Below are positions 13,335 to 22,460 of a stretch of DNA of 64,000 nt, one piece after another (the first letter of the stretch is position 1; each line of letters starts with the position of its first letter). The stretch is from Methanobacteriota archaeon (GTDB lineage Archaea > Thermoplasmatota > E2 > DHVEG-1): contig CAIRCU010000009.1 in the NCBI GenBank assembly GCA_903877165.1, positions 57,708 to 121,707 on the forward strand, given 5' to 3'. A model generated the notes under the pieces. It made no database searches, had not been told where the DNA came from, and was given only the letters and a program-made list of their open reading frames with translations. The translations under genes were made by a program, and so were the position numbers.

Positions 13335-14324
13335 CTACAGCTTCCCCTCTTTATAGCGCTGACCAAGCTTCTCCAGCATATCCGTCGTCATCGACGCGAG
13401 GTCGTACTTCGGCTTCCAGCCCCACTCCTTGCGAGCTGGCGTGTCATCGATGGACTGCGGCCACGAGTCGGCAATAGCCTGGCGGAAGTCCGGCTTGTAG
13501 TCCACTTTGAAGTCCGGGATGTGCTTCTTGATCTCCGCGGCGAGCTGACCAGCGGAGAAGCTCACGGCCGCGAGGTTGTAGTCGCAGTGATGCTTCAGTT
13601 TCGCGAAATCCGCGTCCATGACATCTAATGTTCCCTTCAGGCAATCCGGCATGTACATCATCGGCAGCGTGGTGTCTTCTCGCAGGAAACAGGTGTACCG
13701 CTTCTTCTTGATCGCCTCATAGAAAATCTCAACAGAATAGTCCGTGGTCCCGCCACCCGGCAGCGTCTCGCTGCTGATGATCCCAGGGTACCGCACGCCG
13801 CGTACATCGAGGCCGAAGCGCTTCACGTAGTAATCACCAAGGAGCTCGCCGGCGACCTTCGTCACGCCGTACATCGTCTTAGGCTTCAGGATCGTCTCAT
13901 TCGGTGTATTGATTCGTGGTGTTTCGGGGCCGAACGCGGCGATGGAACTCGGGACGAACACCCGCGCCATCGCATGCTCCCGCGCGACCTCCAGGCAGTT
14001 GTACAACCCGTTGATGTTGACGTCCCAGGCAAGCAGGGGCTTTTCTTCGCCAACAGCCGAAAGAATCGCGGCCATGTTGTAAATCGTGTCGATTTCGTAG
14101 TCCTTCACGACTTTTTCGATAGTCTCCCGCTTCGCGATGTCGATGAACTCGAACGGCCCTGAGTTCAGCAGGGTCTCGCTAGGCTTCGTCTTCCGCCCGG
14201 TCGCAAGCACGTTGTCGTTGCCGAACTTCTTACGCAACACCATGGTCAGTTCTGAGCCGATCTGTCCGACCGCACCGGTCACTAAAATATGCTTCATCTT
14301 CTTGGTAGCCATACGGATAAACAC
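13335..14324 (-). CDS. extended SDR, probable L-threonine 3-dehydrogenase (GalE-like type)
   Basis: TGAVGQIGSEL NAD motif; VPSSIAAFGPETPR, YGVTKVAGELLG (YxxxK), RYPGIISSETLPGGGTTDYSVEIFYEA characteristic of SDR-type threonine dehydrogenases. Confidence 0.85.
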   Translation of the reverse strand: MFIRMATKKMKHILVTGAVGQIGSELTMVLRKKFGNDNVLATGRKTKPSETLLNSGPFEFIDIAKRETIEKVVKDYEIDTIYNMAAILSAVGEEKPLLAWDVNINGLYNCLEVAREHAMARVFVPSSIAAFGPETPRINTPNETILKPKTMYGVTKVAGELLGDYYVKRFGLDVRGVRYPGIISSETLPGGGTTDYSVEIFYEAIKKKRYTCFLREDTTLPMMYMPDCLKGTLDVMDADFAKLKHHCDYNLAAVSFSAGQLAAEIKKHIPDFKVDYKPDFRQAIADSWPQSIDDTPARKEWGWKPKYDLASMTTDMLEKLGQRYKEGKL

Positions 14325-14485
14325 CCCTTATTCTTACCAGCCAGTATCAAGATGTGATATAGATATTTTGTGATGAAGAACCCTCCTCACAATCCACTAC
14401 ACAACTCTCATCAGACGATACAGAAGAATCTGCCAGACAGGTAATTTCTTATACATCCATCGTTTCACTGCGACCCAGATGCCAC

Positions 14486-15256
14486 ATGACACCGACACAC
14501 GACACTCCTGAGCACCCAGAGTACGGCAACTGGGTATCAAAGAGAATCATCGCGACCTTCGCTATCATCACCCTGCTCCTTGCGGCAGCCTCCTGGTTCT
14601 GGACCCTCCTTCTCATCCCTGCCCTTGTGACATTCATCATCGCCAGCTACTTCGCCTACGGACGCTACGTCCTCAGCGCGAACGGAGGCGACCTCCAGAC
14701 CAAGGTCCGCACCCTGCTCCTCAACCAAATCCCCTGGGACGGCAACGGCCGCATCCTGGACATCGGCTGCGGCAGCGGCGCGCTTTCCATCGCGCTCGCC
14801 CAGAAATACCCACACGCCACCGTCATCGGTATTGACTCATGGGGGGCCCGATGGGAGTACTCCCAGCAGCTCTGCGAGATGAATGCTAGGCTCGCGGGCG
14901 TACAGGACCGCGTCTCCTTCCAGAAAGCCAGCGCCTCAGCCATCCCCTTTCCTGATGGATCCTTCGACCTCGCCGTCAGCAACCTTGTGTTCCACGAAGT
15001 CCACGATACCAAGGACAAACGGCTTCTCCTCAAAGAAACACTCCGAACTGTGAAGACAGACGGCACGTTCGCCTTCCAAGACCTCTTCCTCCTCAAACGA
15101 GTCTACGGCGACACCGACAACCTCCTGGAAGCAATCCGCAGCTGGGGCATCCAGCAGGTCGAGTTCATCCCGACGCGAGACTCACCGGTCATCCCCCGAA
15201 CGATGAAACCGTGGTTCATACTGGGAACCATCGGCATCATCAAAGGAAAAAAATAA
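14486..15256 (+). CDS. membrane-anchored SAM-dependent methyltransferase
   Basis: N-terminal TM helices then ILDIGCGSGALSIALAQKYPHATVIGID, VSNLVFHEV. Confidence 0.85.
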   Translation: MTPTHDTPEHPEYGNWVSKRIIATFAIITLLLAAASWFWTLLLIPALVTFIIASYFAYGRYVLSANGGDLQTKVRTLLLNQIPWDGNGRILDIGCGSGALSIALAQKYPHATVIGIDSWGARWEYSQQLCEMNARLAGVQDRVSFQKASASAIPFPDGSFDLAVSNLVFHEVHDTKDKRLLLKETLRTVKTDGTFAFQDLFLLKRVYGDTDNLLEAIRSWGIQQVEFIPTRDSPVIPRTMKPWFILGTIGIIKGKK

Positions 15257-15276
15257 CCGGACCCATTTTACCAAGT

Positions 15277-18200
15277 TTATTTTTTCTCTGTCTCAATCAA
15301 GCCTCCGGTGTCCTTTGGAGCACCCGGGGAGATGACGTAGCCGACCCGTTTGCGCCGCCACCGTGCCCACCGGGCCAAGATCAATGGTAGGATGAAAATC
15401 GACGTCATAATCGCATATAAGAGCGTTATCGCGGTGATCAACCCGAACTGCTGTTCCGGTGGGATCGGCGCTAACATCAGGATTCCAAACCCAAAAATCG
15501 AGCTAACCGCTGCGATAGATACGCCGCTGCCAGTCCGAGAGATTGCCTCGATGACCGCCTGATTGATATCCCCGGTCCGGTCCACGACCAGACGGAACCG
15601 CTCTGTGATGTACACGGCGTAGTCAATCCCCACCCCGATCGTGATGCTCGTCACCGTGATCGTCAAGACGTTCAGGGTGTATCCAATGAAGTACATCGTC
15701 CCCAGCACCCAGATCATTGACATAGAGACCGGGATCATCGCCACCAGACCAAGCGTCGGCCGACGGTAGATTACGATCAACATGACAGCCGCGAGAACGA
15801 AACAAATGCCGGTTGAGAGCAACTGGCTTTGCGTCATAGAAACCACAATAAAGTAGGTGATGAGATCTGAGCCGGTGACGGTGGCTGTCGCAGAGCCGTA
15901 GGTGGACACGTCTGCCTTCAAGTCGTCTTGGAGGACTTTGTACTCCACGGTCATGTCTTTGTCAGAGGACATGGAGACGTACACCCTGATGACCGTCGCG
16001 TTGTACTGTCCGTCGTTTCGGTTCAGGACGCTTTGGGCATCCGTACTATAGGCCGTGTTATCATAGAGGTAATTGTAGAAAGCCGCCACATCAGTATCCT
16101 CCTTCGGAAGGCCAGTGCCGGGGTCGACATGGAACACTTCCTTCAGTGATTGGTTATCCGCTAAGGCCTTTTGCATAATGCTGTAGATGTTGGTAGTCTT
16201 GGGATCCCCAGCTGCGGTTGTGGCGATGTAGTGGTCGTCGCGGAGACGATTCTGGGTCTCGGCGATACCTTGGAGGGTGGAGACCGTGGCGACGTTACCT
16301 TCAATTAGGATATAGGACTGATCCTGGCTTGCGAATGGGAACTGCTTCGAAATCGTGGTGAGTTCCTGTAGGGATTTGTTATCCTGCGGGATGAACTGTG
16401 ACTCGCTGAACCCAGTCTTCAGCTGCGTGACGCCCACGAGCATTACTAATGAGACGAGTATGGCGACAAGGAAGACGGCCTTGTCATGACGCAGGAGTAA
16501 GCCGGCGACTTTGCGCAGCTGGGTCTGAATCGACAGGGAGGATTCGCGATACGTGGATTTGTATGGTTTGCTCCGGTCGGCCAGGTACCGCATCGCCATG
16601 AGACACGTCATGGAGATAATGAACGTGTAACTGATGCCAAGAGCGAGGAAGAGCCCGAAGTTACGAATCGGCGGGATGGTAGCGCTGAGGAAGGAGATGA
16701 AGGCGACGAAGGTCGTCGCCCATGCCAGAAAGATCGCGATCCCGACTTCCTTAATCGAGAGGAAGACGGCATCGGCGGCCGAGTTTCCTTTCTCTCGTTC
16801 GATCCGATAATTGAACAAGAGGTTGACGGAGTATTCGACGCCGAGGCCGATGTTCAGCGGCAGGATCGCGACCGCGATGATGTTGAACGGGATGTGTAGC
16901 ATCGCCATGGTGCCGAATAACCAGATCGTGGAGAGCACAAACACCAGAATCGGGTGGACGACATAGGACGGCTTGCGGAAGGCGATGAACAGGATGATGA
17001 CGATGAGGACGAAGATGAGCGGAGCGATGATCGTGTTGGCATCCATGGCGACTTTGTTGATTTCGGTGGAGACTACATCAGGGCCCGTGACGATGACGGA
17101 CAGGATGGGGAACGCGCTGCTGCTGTTGTGGATCACGCCTCTCACTTGTTGCGTCAGCTGATCGACCAGTTCCGTATCGCTCGTGGGTGGGAGGAACACC
17201 AGGATAATCGTGTCCTGCGTGGAGGACGTAGTCTGGTTGGTGCTAGGCAGAAACGACAGGATGTTGGTGTGGAGGTCTGGGAAGAAGGCAGGAAGGAGAG
17301 GGTAAATGACCGGGGAGGTGCCTGTGTCCGGGGTCGTGTCAAGCTGCGTCCATCGGGATTGGAGGTCTGAGGCGGAGAACGTGGGCGGCAGCGTGATGGA
17401 GCTGCTGGTGTTCGTCAGGGTCTGCAGCATGTCGCTAGGGATGCCGAGGCGGGTGAACATCCGGTCGAGGAGCGCGCCGAGGATGCGGCGCTGCTGCAGG
17501 GACGTCACCTTCTTCAGGAGGGTGGTGGTGTTGAAGGTGATGCCGTCGCCGCGTCTGGGGAACAGCAGGGGTGTGTAGGTGCGGGTGCCGGCGGAAAAAT
17601 TGGTGAGTTTCGCGGGCAGTGAGAAGGAGCCGTAGGTGGGGGCGATGCCGTACGTGCCGAGTTCTTGACGGGAGACGGTGACGGTGACGTTGTTGTTGTC
17701 GCGGTCGAAGGAAACGCTGCTGGTGTTCAGCGTGATGGGGAAGGCCATGGTCTGGCCTGGTGGCGTCACCCAGAGATAGGCGGTGGCGGCGTAGGCATGG
17801 CGGGTATCGCGATTCACTCGGAGTGCCCTGAGGTTGCTTGCGAGTCCGTTGCCGTGGATCCAGAGGGGGTTGCGTGGTTCGAGGCGGACGGAGAGCTGGT
17901 AGGATAGGTCGACGCCTGCGCTGGTGAAGTGGTTGACGAAGCCGAGGTACCATTCGACGAGGCGGGTCCGGGGGATCGGCGGCTGTAGGCTGGTGGTGAC
18001 GCTGGAGAGGTTGTAGACCTGGATGGTGGCGGTGAGGGTGTCGTTGGTCTTGGACAGGTAGCAGGATTTGACGTCGAGTGCGTCTGCGCTACGGCCGTGC
18101 CCGAGGCGCGGGTGCGTGTCGACCGCCTCGTTGGGGTCGTTGCTGATGAGGAGGGCGACGGGGTCGGTGGGTGGTGGCGAGAAGAGGTCATGAAGGATGA

Positions 18201-18597
18201 TGGTGAGTTGGTCGTCCGTGCAGTTTTCAACGCTGGCGTTGTATTCCAGCTGGCAGGCGTTGTTGACGAGGTCTGCGACGCCGACCGTGCCGTTAATAAA
18301 GGAGGGTGCCTGGAGGATCTGCGACAGGCGGTACTGCTCGCGGAGGGATTCTGGGGAGAGGATGCCGTGGCTGTCCGTGGTGTTCACATGGAGGAAAAGG
18401 AGGTGCTGGGAGCTTCCGAAGTCGGTCTGGACTCGGGTGTTGGCGACGGTGAGGGGGTCGTCGGGTGCGAAGTCCGAAAAGTTGGTGCGGAACTCCAGGG
18501 TGGGCAAAAAGCTAGCAAGGACCAGGGTGACGACGACGACCGGGGCGATGATGAGCCAGGGCCTCCGGATGACGAGGCGTCCGAGTTGAGTGAGCAT
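15277..18597 (-). CDS. MMPL/RND-superfamily transporter
   Basis: 1106 aa; two sets of TM bundles with GLGVEYSVNLLFNYRIERE and ITIGVGIDYAVYITERFR motifs. Confidence 0.9.
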   Translation of the reverse strand: MLTQLGRLVIRRPWLIIAPVVVVTLVLASFLPTLEFRTNFSDFAPDDPLTVANTRVQTDFGSSQHLLFLHVNTTDSHGILSPESLREQYRLSQILQAPSFINGTVGVADLVNNACQLEYNASVENCTDDQLTIILHDLFSPPPTDPVALLISNDPNEAVDTHPRLGHGRSADALDVKSCYLSKTNDTLTATIQVYNLSSVTTSLQPPIPRTRLVEWYLGFVNHFTSAGVDLSYQLSVRLEPRNPLWIHGNGLASNLRALRVNRDTRHAYAATAYLWVTPPGQTMAFPITLNTSSVSFDRDNNNVTVTVSRQELGTYGIAPTYGSFSLPAKLTNFSAGTRTYTPLLFPRRGDGITFNTTTLLKKVTSLQQRRILGALLDRMFTRLGIPSDMLQTLTNTSSSITLPPTFSASDLQSRWTQLDTTPDTGTSPVIYPLLPAFFPDLHTNILSFLPSTNQTTSSTQDTIILVFLPPTSDTELVDQLTQQVRGVIHNSSSAFPILSVIVTGPDVVSTEINKVAMDANTIIAPLIFVLIVIILFIAFRKPSYVVHPILVFVLSTIWLFGTMAMLHIPFNIIAVAILPLNIGLGVEYSVNLLFNYRIEREKGNSAADAVFLSIKEVGIAIFLAWATTFVAFISFLSATIPPIRNFGLFLALGISYTFIISMTCLMAMRYLADRSKPYKSTYRESSLSIQTQLRKVAGLLLRHDKAVFLVAILVSLVMLVGVTQLKTGFSESQFIPQDNKSLQELTTISKQFPFASQDQSYILIEGNVATVSTLQGIAETQNRLRDDHYIATTAAGDPKTTNIYSIMQKALADNQSLKEVFHVDPGTGLPKEDTDVAAFYNYLYDNTAYSTDAQSVLNRNDGQYNATVIRVYVSMSSDKDMTVEYKVLQDDLKADVSTYGSATATVTGSDLITYFIVVSMTQSQLLSTGICFVLAAVMLIVIYRRPTLGLVAMIPVSMSMIWVLGTMYFIGYTLNVLTITVTSITIGVGIDYAVYITERFRLVVDRTGDINQAVIEAISRTGSGVSIAAVSSIFGFGILMLAPIPPEQQFGLITAITLLYAIMTSIFILPLILARWARWRRKRVGYVISPGAPKDTGGLIETEKK

Positions 18598-18735
18598 GCC
18601 GGTCGCAGTCCTATAGTACTGAAGGCCGCGAGAACCGGGGTGTTCACGGGTCTTCCCCTGCTTCTATATTCGTTGTAATATATTAATCTTCTCAGTGGGA
18701 AGAAGGGAAAAAGAGAGGGGTGCGGGCGTGTGGCT

Positions 18736-19455
18736 TTAGACCTGGTCCGCCTGGAAGTGCACGTAGATGGTGCCTTCGTGCAGGCCGGAGAAGTCCGCGG
18801 AGGCCGGGACCTCGATCTCGACTTGGACCCAGACGAAATCCGAGGTGTTCGAAGAGGCGTTCGTCTCGTTGCGCGAGTACCGCACATGGCTCGTCTGATC
18901 CCAGGGAGTGGGGATCGTATGGTTCGTGGGATCCGAGACGTTGCTGCACATATCCGCCGGGTTGCGGTTGCCTGCCGCCAGCGTCCAGGCCGAGGTGTTC
19001 CCCACATGCACGACCGTCCCGTTGTTGTACATCAGGACCGTGGTAGGGTCGTTCGTGGTGGAGTTTGCGTTGGCGTCCCGGTCGCCGTGCAGCCAGATCT
19101 TCATGTAGGTGCAGTTGGGCGCGGAGATGTTGAAGTACGTGATGTTGACCGAGTAGTTCTCCTCGTTGACGATACCGAAGGCAGCGCTGAAGTAGTTCCT
19201 CTGATCCATGGTGAAGTTGCCGAGCGCAAGCTTCAGCGTCACACGCGTGACGTTGGAGCCAGCGACCCGAAGGAGCCGGAGGTTGTCCGTGGAGTTATCC
19301 GAGCCGATGAGCCGGATGTTCGCGTTGGAAGGATGGACGATGGTGAAGTCATAGCCAATCTTGGTAACCGCGAACTGGGTAGCAAGGACCATCGCAGAAA
19401 TCAGCAGGAGAAGGCCGATGAGGAAGAGTCGGGTGTTGACGAAGGAATGACGCAT
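18736..19455 (-). CDS. exported/membrane-anchored protein of unknown function, probable partner of the MMPL protein
   Basis: 239 aa with N-terminal TM (LFLIGLLLLISAMVLATQFAV); same strand upstream of MMPL gene. Confidence 0.6.
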   Translation of the reverse strand: MRHSFVNTRLFLIGLLLLISAMVLATQFAVTKIGYDFTIVHPSNANIRLIGSDNSTDNLRLLRVAGSNVTRVTLKLALGNFTMDQRNYFSAAFGIVNEENYSVNITYFNISAPNCTYMKIWLHGDRDANANSTTNDPTTVLMYNNGTVVHVGNTSAWTLAAGNRNPADMCSNVSDPTNHTIPTPWDQTSHVRYSRNETNASSNTSDFVWVQVEIEVPASADFSGLHEGTIYVHFQADQV

Positions 19456-19546
19456 GGGAGTGACCCATGATAGCCTCTCACATGCTTGGTATTTAAAGCT
19501 AGGCTGACAGAATCACGTACCAGGCAAAACACCATACCACCGATGC

Positions 19547-20452
19547 TTAAGGGACCAACCCGGTCTCCCGCACGAGTTGCGGGATGATCGACTCCCAGAA
19601 CAACGCCGTGATATGGATCCCATGGATGCCCCGTACCTCTCGGAGCGCCTCGATAGTCTCCACCGCAAGCCGGTACCCCTCCTCCGCGGGATCTGCCGCA
19701 TGCACGATCCGTTCGTACACCGCGTCAGGGACGTCGGTGCCCGGCACATGGAACTTCATGCGCTGCGCCATCTTCACCGACTTCAGCGGCGTCACCCCCG
19801 CCAGGATCCGCACCCGACGGTCGAGACCCGCCTCCCGGACACTGTCCAGCCACCGGGTGAACCGCTCCAGGTTGTAGATGCTCTGGGTCTGCACGAACAC
19901 CGCGCCTGCATCCACCTTCTTCTCAAGCCTCATCAGCTGCAGCTCAAGAGGCTCCGCGAACGGGTTCGCCGCCGCGCCCAGACACAACTGCGGGCAGGGG
20001 CCGCTGAGCCGATCCCCGCTCTGAAACACACCCTTCCCCGTCATGTCAGAAATAATGTGTAATAATTGTACTGCATCAACATCGAAGACGCCTTTCGCCT
20101 GTGGATGGTTCCCAAAGCTCGGGGCGTCACCCGTGAGGCAGAGGATGTTGCGCACGCCGAGGGCGGCCGCCCCGAGCACATCGCTTTGCAGCCCGATCCG
20201 GTTCCTATCCCGGCACGTCATCTGCATGATCGGCTCCATGCCCATCTGTAAAAGCAGGATACTGCCGGCCAGACTCGACATCCGTGTGACCGCAGTTTGG
20301 TTATCCGTGATGTTGAATGCGACGCCGGAGCCGCGCAGCAGCTCCGCCTTCTCCCGGATCTTCCCGGGGTTGCAGTCCTTCGGCGGCCCAATCTCCGTGG
20401 TCACCACAAACCGGCCGCTCTCCAGGGCCTCGGCGAGGTTACTGATGGTCAC
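19547..20452 (-). CDS. metF: methylenetetrahydrofolate reductase, MetF type
   Basis: VVTTEIGPPKDCNPGKIREKAELLRG; CRDRNRIGLQSDVLGAAALGVRNILCLTGD; ILAGVTPLKS. Confidence 0.93.
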   Translation of the reverse strand: MTISNLAEALESGRFVVTTEIGPPKDCNPGKIREKAELLRGSGVAFNITDNQTAVTRMSSLAGSILLLQMGMEPIMQMTCRDRNRIGLQSDVLGAAALGVRNILCLTGDAPSFGNHPQAKGVFDVDAVQLLHIISDMTGKGVFQSGDRLSGPCPQLCLGAAANPFAEPLELQLMRLEKKVDAGAVFVQTQSIYNLERFTRWLDSVREAGLDRRVRILAGVTPLKSVKMAQRMKFHVPGTDVPDAVYERIVHAADPAEEGYRLAVETIEALREVRGIHGIHITALFWESIIPQLVRETGLVP

Positions 20453-21086
20453 GGGACACCTTCACCTCTCGGCTCTTGGACCAGTCTTTCGGCGGCTGCA
20501 CGGCCTTCAAGAGATACAGCTGATTCCGCTTCTTCAGGTGTGTATAAATCTGATCCCATACGCAGGGCATTTCTGCGTTGATTTCGCATTTCCCGTTGGC
20601 TGCGCCTCCGCAGGGACCGTTGAGCATCGACTTGGGGCATCGGGCAACGGGGCACAGGCCGCCATACTTATCGATGAGGCAGTCGCCGCAGAGCGAACAC
20701 CGTTTCTCGAATACGCCAGCACGAATCACCTCGCCGATGAACAAGGCATCAGTCCCCCCAACCACCTGTTTCTCCGGATAGAGTTCAGCGACGGTCTGGA
20801 CGCCGTTACCGCAGGCCATCACCAGGATAATCTGGGCGGAATCGACCTGCGCAGCACAGGGTTTGAGCAGCTGTTTTGAGTTCAAGAGATGACACGCTGG
20901 ATCCAAGACAATGGATCCGCTCACCGGGATTTTCTTTGAAGCGAAAAGTGTGGAGAGGGCGGTGATCTCGTCTTTGCCTCCGGTCCCGCAGAGCGTGGCG
21001 CACTCGTTGCATCCGACGAGGAAGACCGGGCCGGACCCAATTTTTTCAAGGATCTCTTGAAGGTCTTTTTGCCGCGTGATAATCAT
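20439..21086 (-). CDS. metV: MetV-like zinc protein associated with MetF
   Basis: Cys-rich: VGCNECATLCGTGGKDE, CSLCGDCLIDKYGGLCPVARCPKSMLNGPCGG; overlaps metF by 14 nt. Confidence 0.9.
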   Translation of the reverse strand: MIITRQKDLQEILEKIGSGPVFLVGCNECATLCGTGGKDEITALSTLFASKKIPVSGSIVLDPACHLLNSKQLLKPCAAQVDSAQIILVMACGNGVQTVAELYPEKQVVGGTDALFIGEVIRAGVFEKRCSLCGDCLIDKYGGLCPVARCPKSMLNGPCGGAANGKCEINAEMPCVWDQIYTHLKKRNQLYLLKAVQPPKDWSKSREVKVSRDHQ

Positions 21087-21236
21087 TGCAGGAAACCATG
21101 GAGTAGGCGGTAATTAAACATTTGGCATAACCCAAGCGCTATGCACCGAATGAGACGCAGGCCGCCTCAGGTTTCTCGTACTACAACGTCTCTCGATAGT
21201 TTATTTATTGGCTATGGTGTTTCACACACGAAGTTC

Positions 21237-22244
21237 ATGATTCGCGAATACCTCAAACTAGCCCGGTCATTCAACATCGTGTTCACCGGCGTCGCCCCAA
21301 TCATGGGTGCGATTGCCATGGGCGAGTTCAACGTCGGCATGCTGTTCCTGCTCTTCATCGTTGGCTTCTGGGGGCATACGTTTGGGTTCGTGTACAACGA
21401 CATCCGTGACTTCACCATCGACAAGTCCTCCAAGGAGATCGGCGACCGGCCGCTCGTCAGCGGCACAATCAGCATCGGGCAGGCGTGGGTGTTCGCCGTG
21501 CTCGCCGTCATCTCCGCTTTTATCGTCTCGCTCATCATCGGCGTCCTCACCCACCAGTTCTACCCCATTATCATCCTTGCCATCGCCGCCGGGTTCATCG
21601 TCCTGTACGACCTAATCGGCAAGAAATACCCGTACATGGATGTGCTCGTGTCACTGGGCGTCTTCTTTCTCATCCTGTACGGGGCAAGCACGACCGTATC
21701 GAGTCTTACGCTCATCACGCCGCTGGCGTGGATCGTCTGCGCCTTGGGCGGAATCCAGGTGTTCTTCATGCAGATTGCCGGTGGCATCAAAGATATTGAG
21801 AACGATACGCTTCGCGGGGTCCGGACCATGGCGGTGCGCCTAGGCGTGCGCGTCACGGACGGCCGCCTGCACGTGCCTTCATCCTTTCAGGTGATTGCGT
21901 ACGGCATCCAAGTCCTCGATATCCTCGTCGTGTTCCTGCCGTTTTTCCTCGTCTGGAATACCAGGGGCCTGACGCCGTGGGAGATTGGGCAGTGGATCGT
22001 GCTGTTCTGTCTCGGCGTCGTGATGCTGCTGCTGTCGCATCGGCTGCTGTCCATGCCTATGTTTAATCGTGGGCAGGCGCGGATGCTCATCGGCAGTTAC
22101 TACATGGTGAACTTCGCGATGGTGCCGATCATGCTGATGAGCCTGAACCTCGCCATATGGGTGTTGGTGTTTATCCCCGGGATTGGGTTCCTGTTGTCGA
22201 ACCTCATGCTGCATGGGACGCTGATGCAGCCGAAGACCATGTAG
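21237..22244 (+). CDS. UbiA-family prenyltransferase
   Basis: NDIRDFTIDKSSKEIGDRPLVSGTIS (first Asp motif), GGIKDIENDTLRGVRTMAVRLG (second Asp motif); ORF start at 21141 likely overextended. Confidence 0.9.
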   Translation: MIREYLKLARSFNIVFTGVAPIMGAIAMGEFNVGMLFLLFIVGFWGHTFGFVYNDIRDFTIDKSSKEIGDRPLVSGTISIGQAWVFAVLAVISAFIVSLIIGVLTHQFYPIIILAIAAGFIVLYDLIGKKYPYMDVLVSLGVFFLILYGASTTVSSLTLITPLAWIVCALGGIQVFFMQIAGGIKDIENDTLRGVRTMAVRLGVRVTDGRLHVPSSFQVIAYGIQVLDILVVFLPFFLVWNTRGLTPWEIGQWIVLFCLGVVMLLLSHRLLSMPMFNRGQARMLIGSYYMVNFAMVPIMLMSLNLAIWVLVFIPGIGFLLSNLMLHGTLMQPKTM

Positions 22245-22410
22245 AAACACTTCCAAGAACGCAATATATCTGCATTTTTTCGCCGCTCTCTGTGCTGTCG
22301 ATATCCTCCCTGACAGGATAACAAACTATTTTTATCATTGGGGATAAAAGATATAAGAATAATTTTGGTACATCTTTACCAATAAATCAGGAGGGAATTC
22401 ATTCTAATAA

Positions 22411-22422
22411 AAGTTTAAATAG
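22411..22422 (+). promoter_or_regulatory. TATA box upstream of PQQ-propeller gene
   Basis: aagtttaaatag, about 40 nt before the ATG. Confidence 0.5.
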
Positions 22423-22460
22423 ACAGGGGGTCTTTACTTACATATCGGGGAAGGAAACAG

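Noticed and set aside
22302-22320. TATCCT-CCCTGAC-AGGATA short inverted repeat
   Set aside because: Only 6-bp arms with 7-nt loop in an AT-rich intergenic; chance level.
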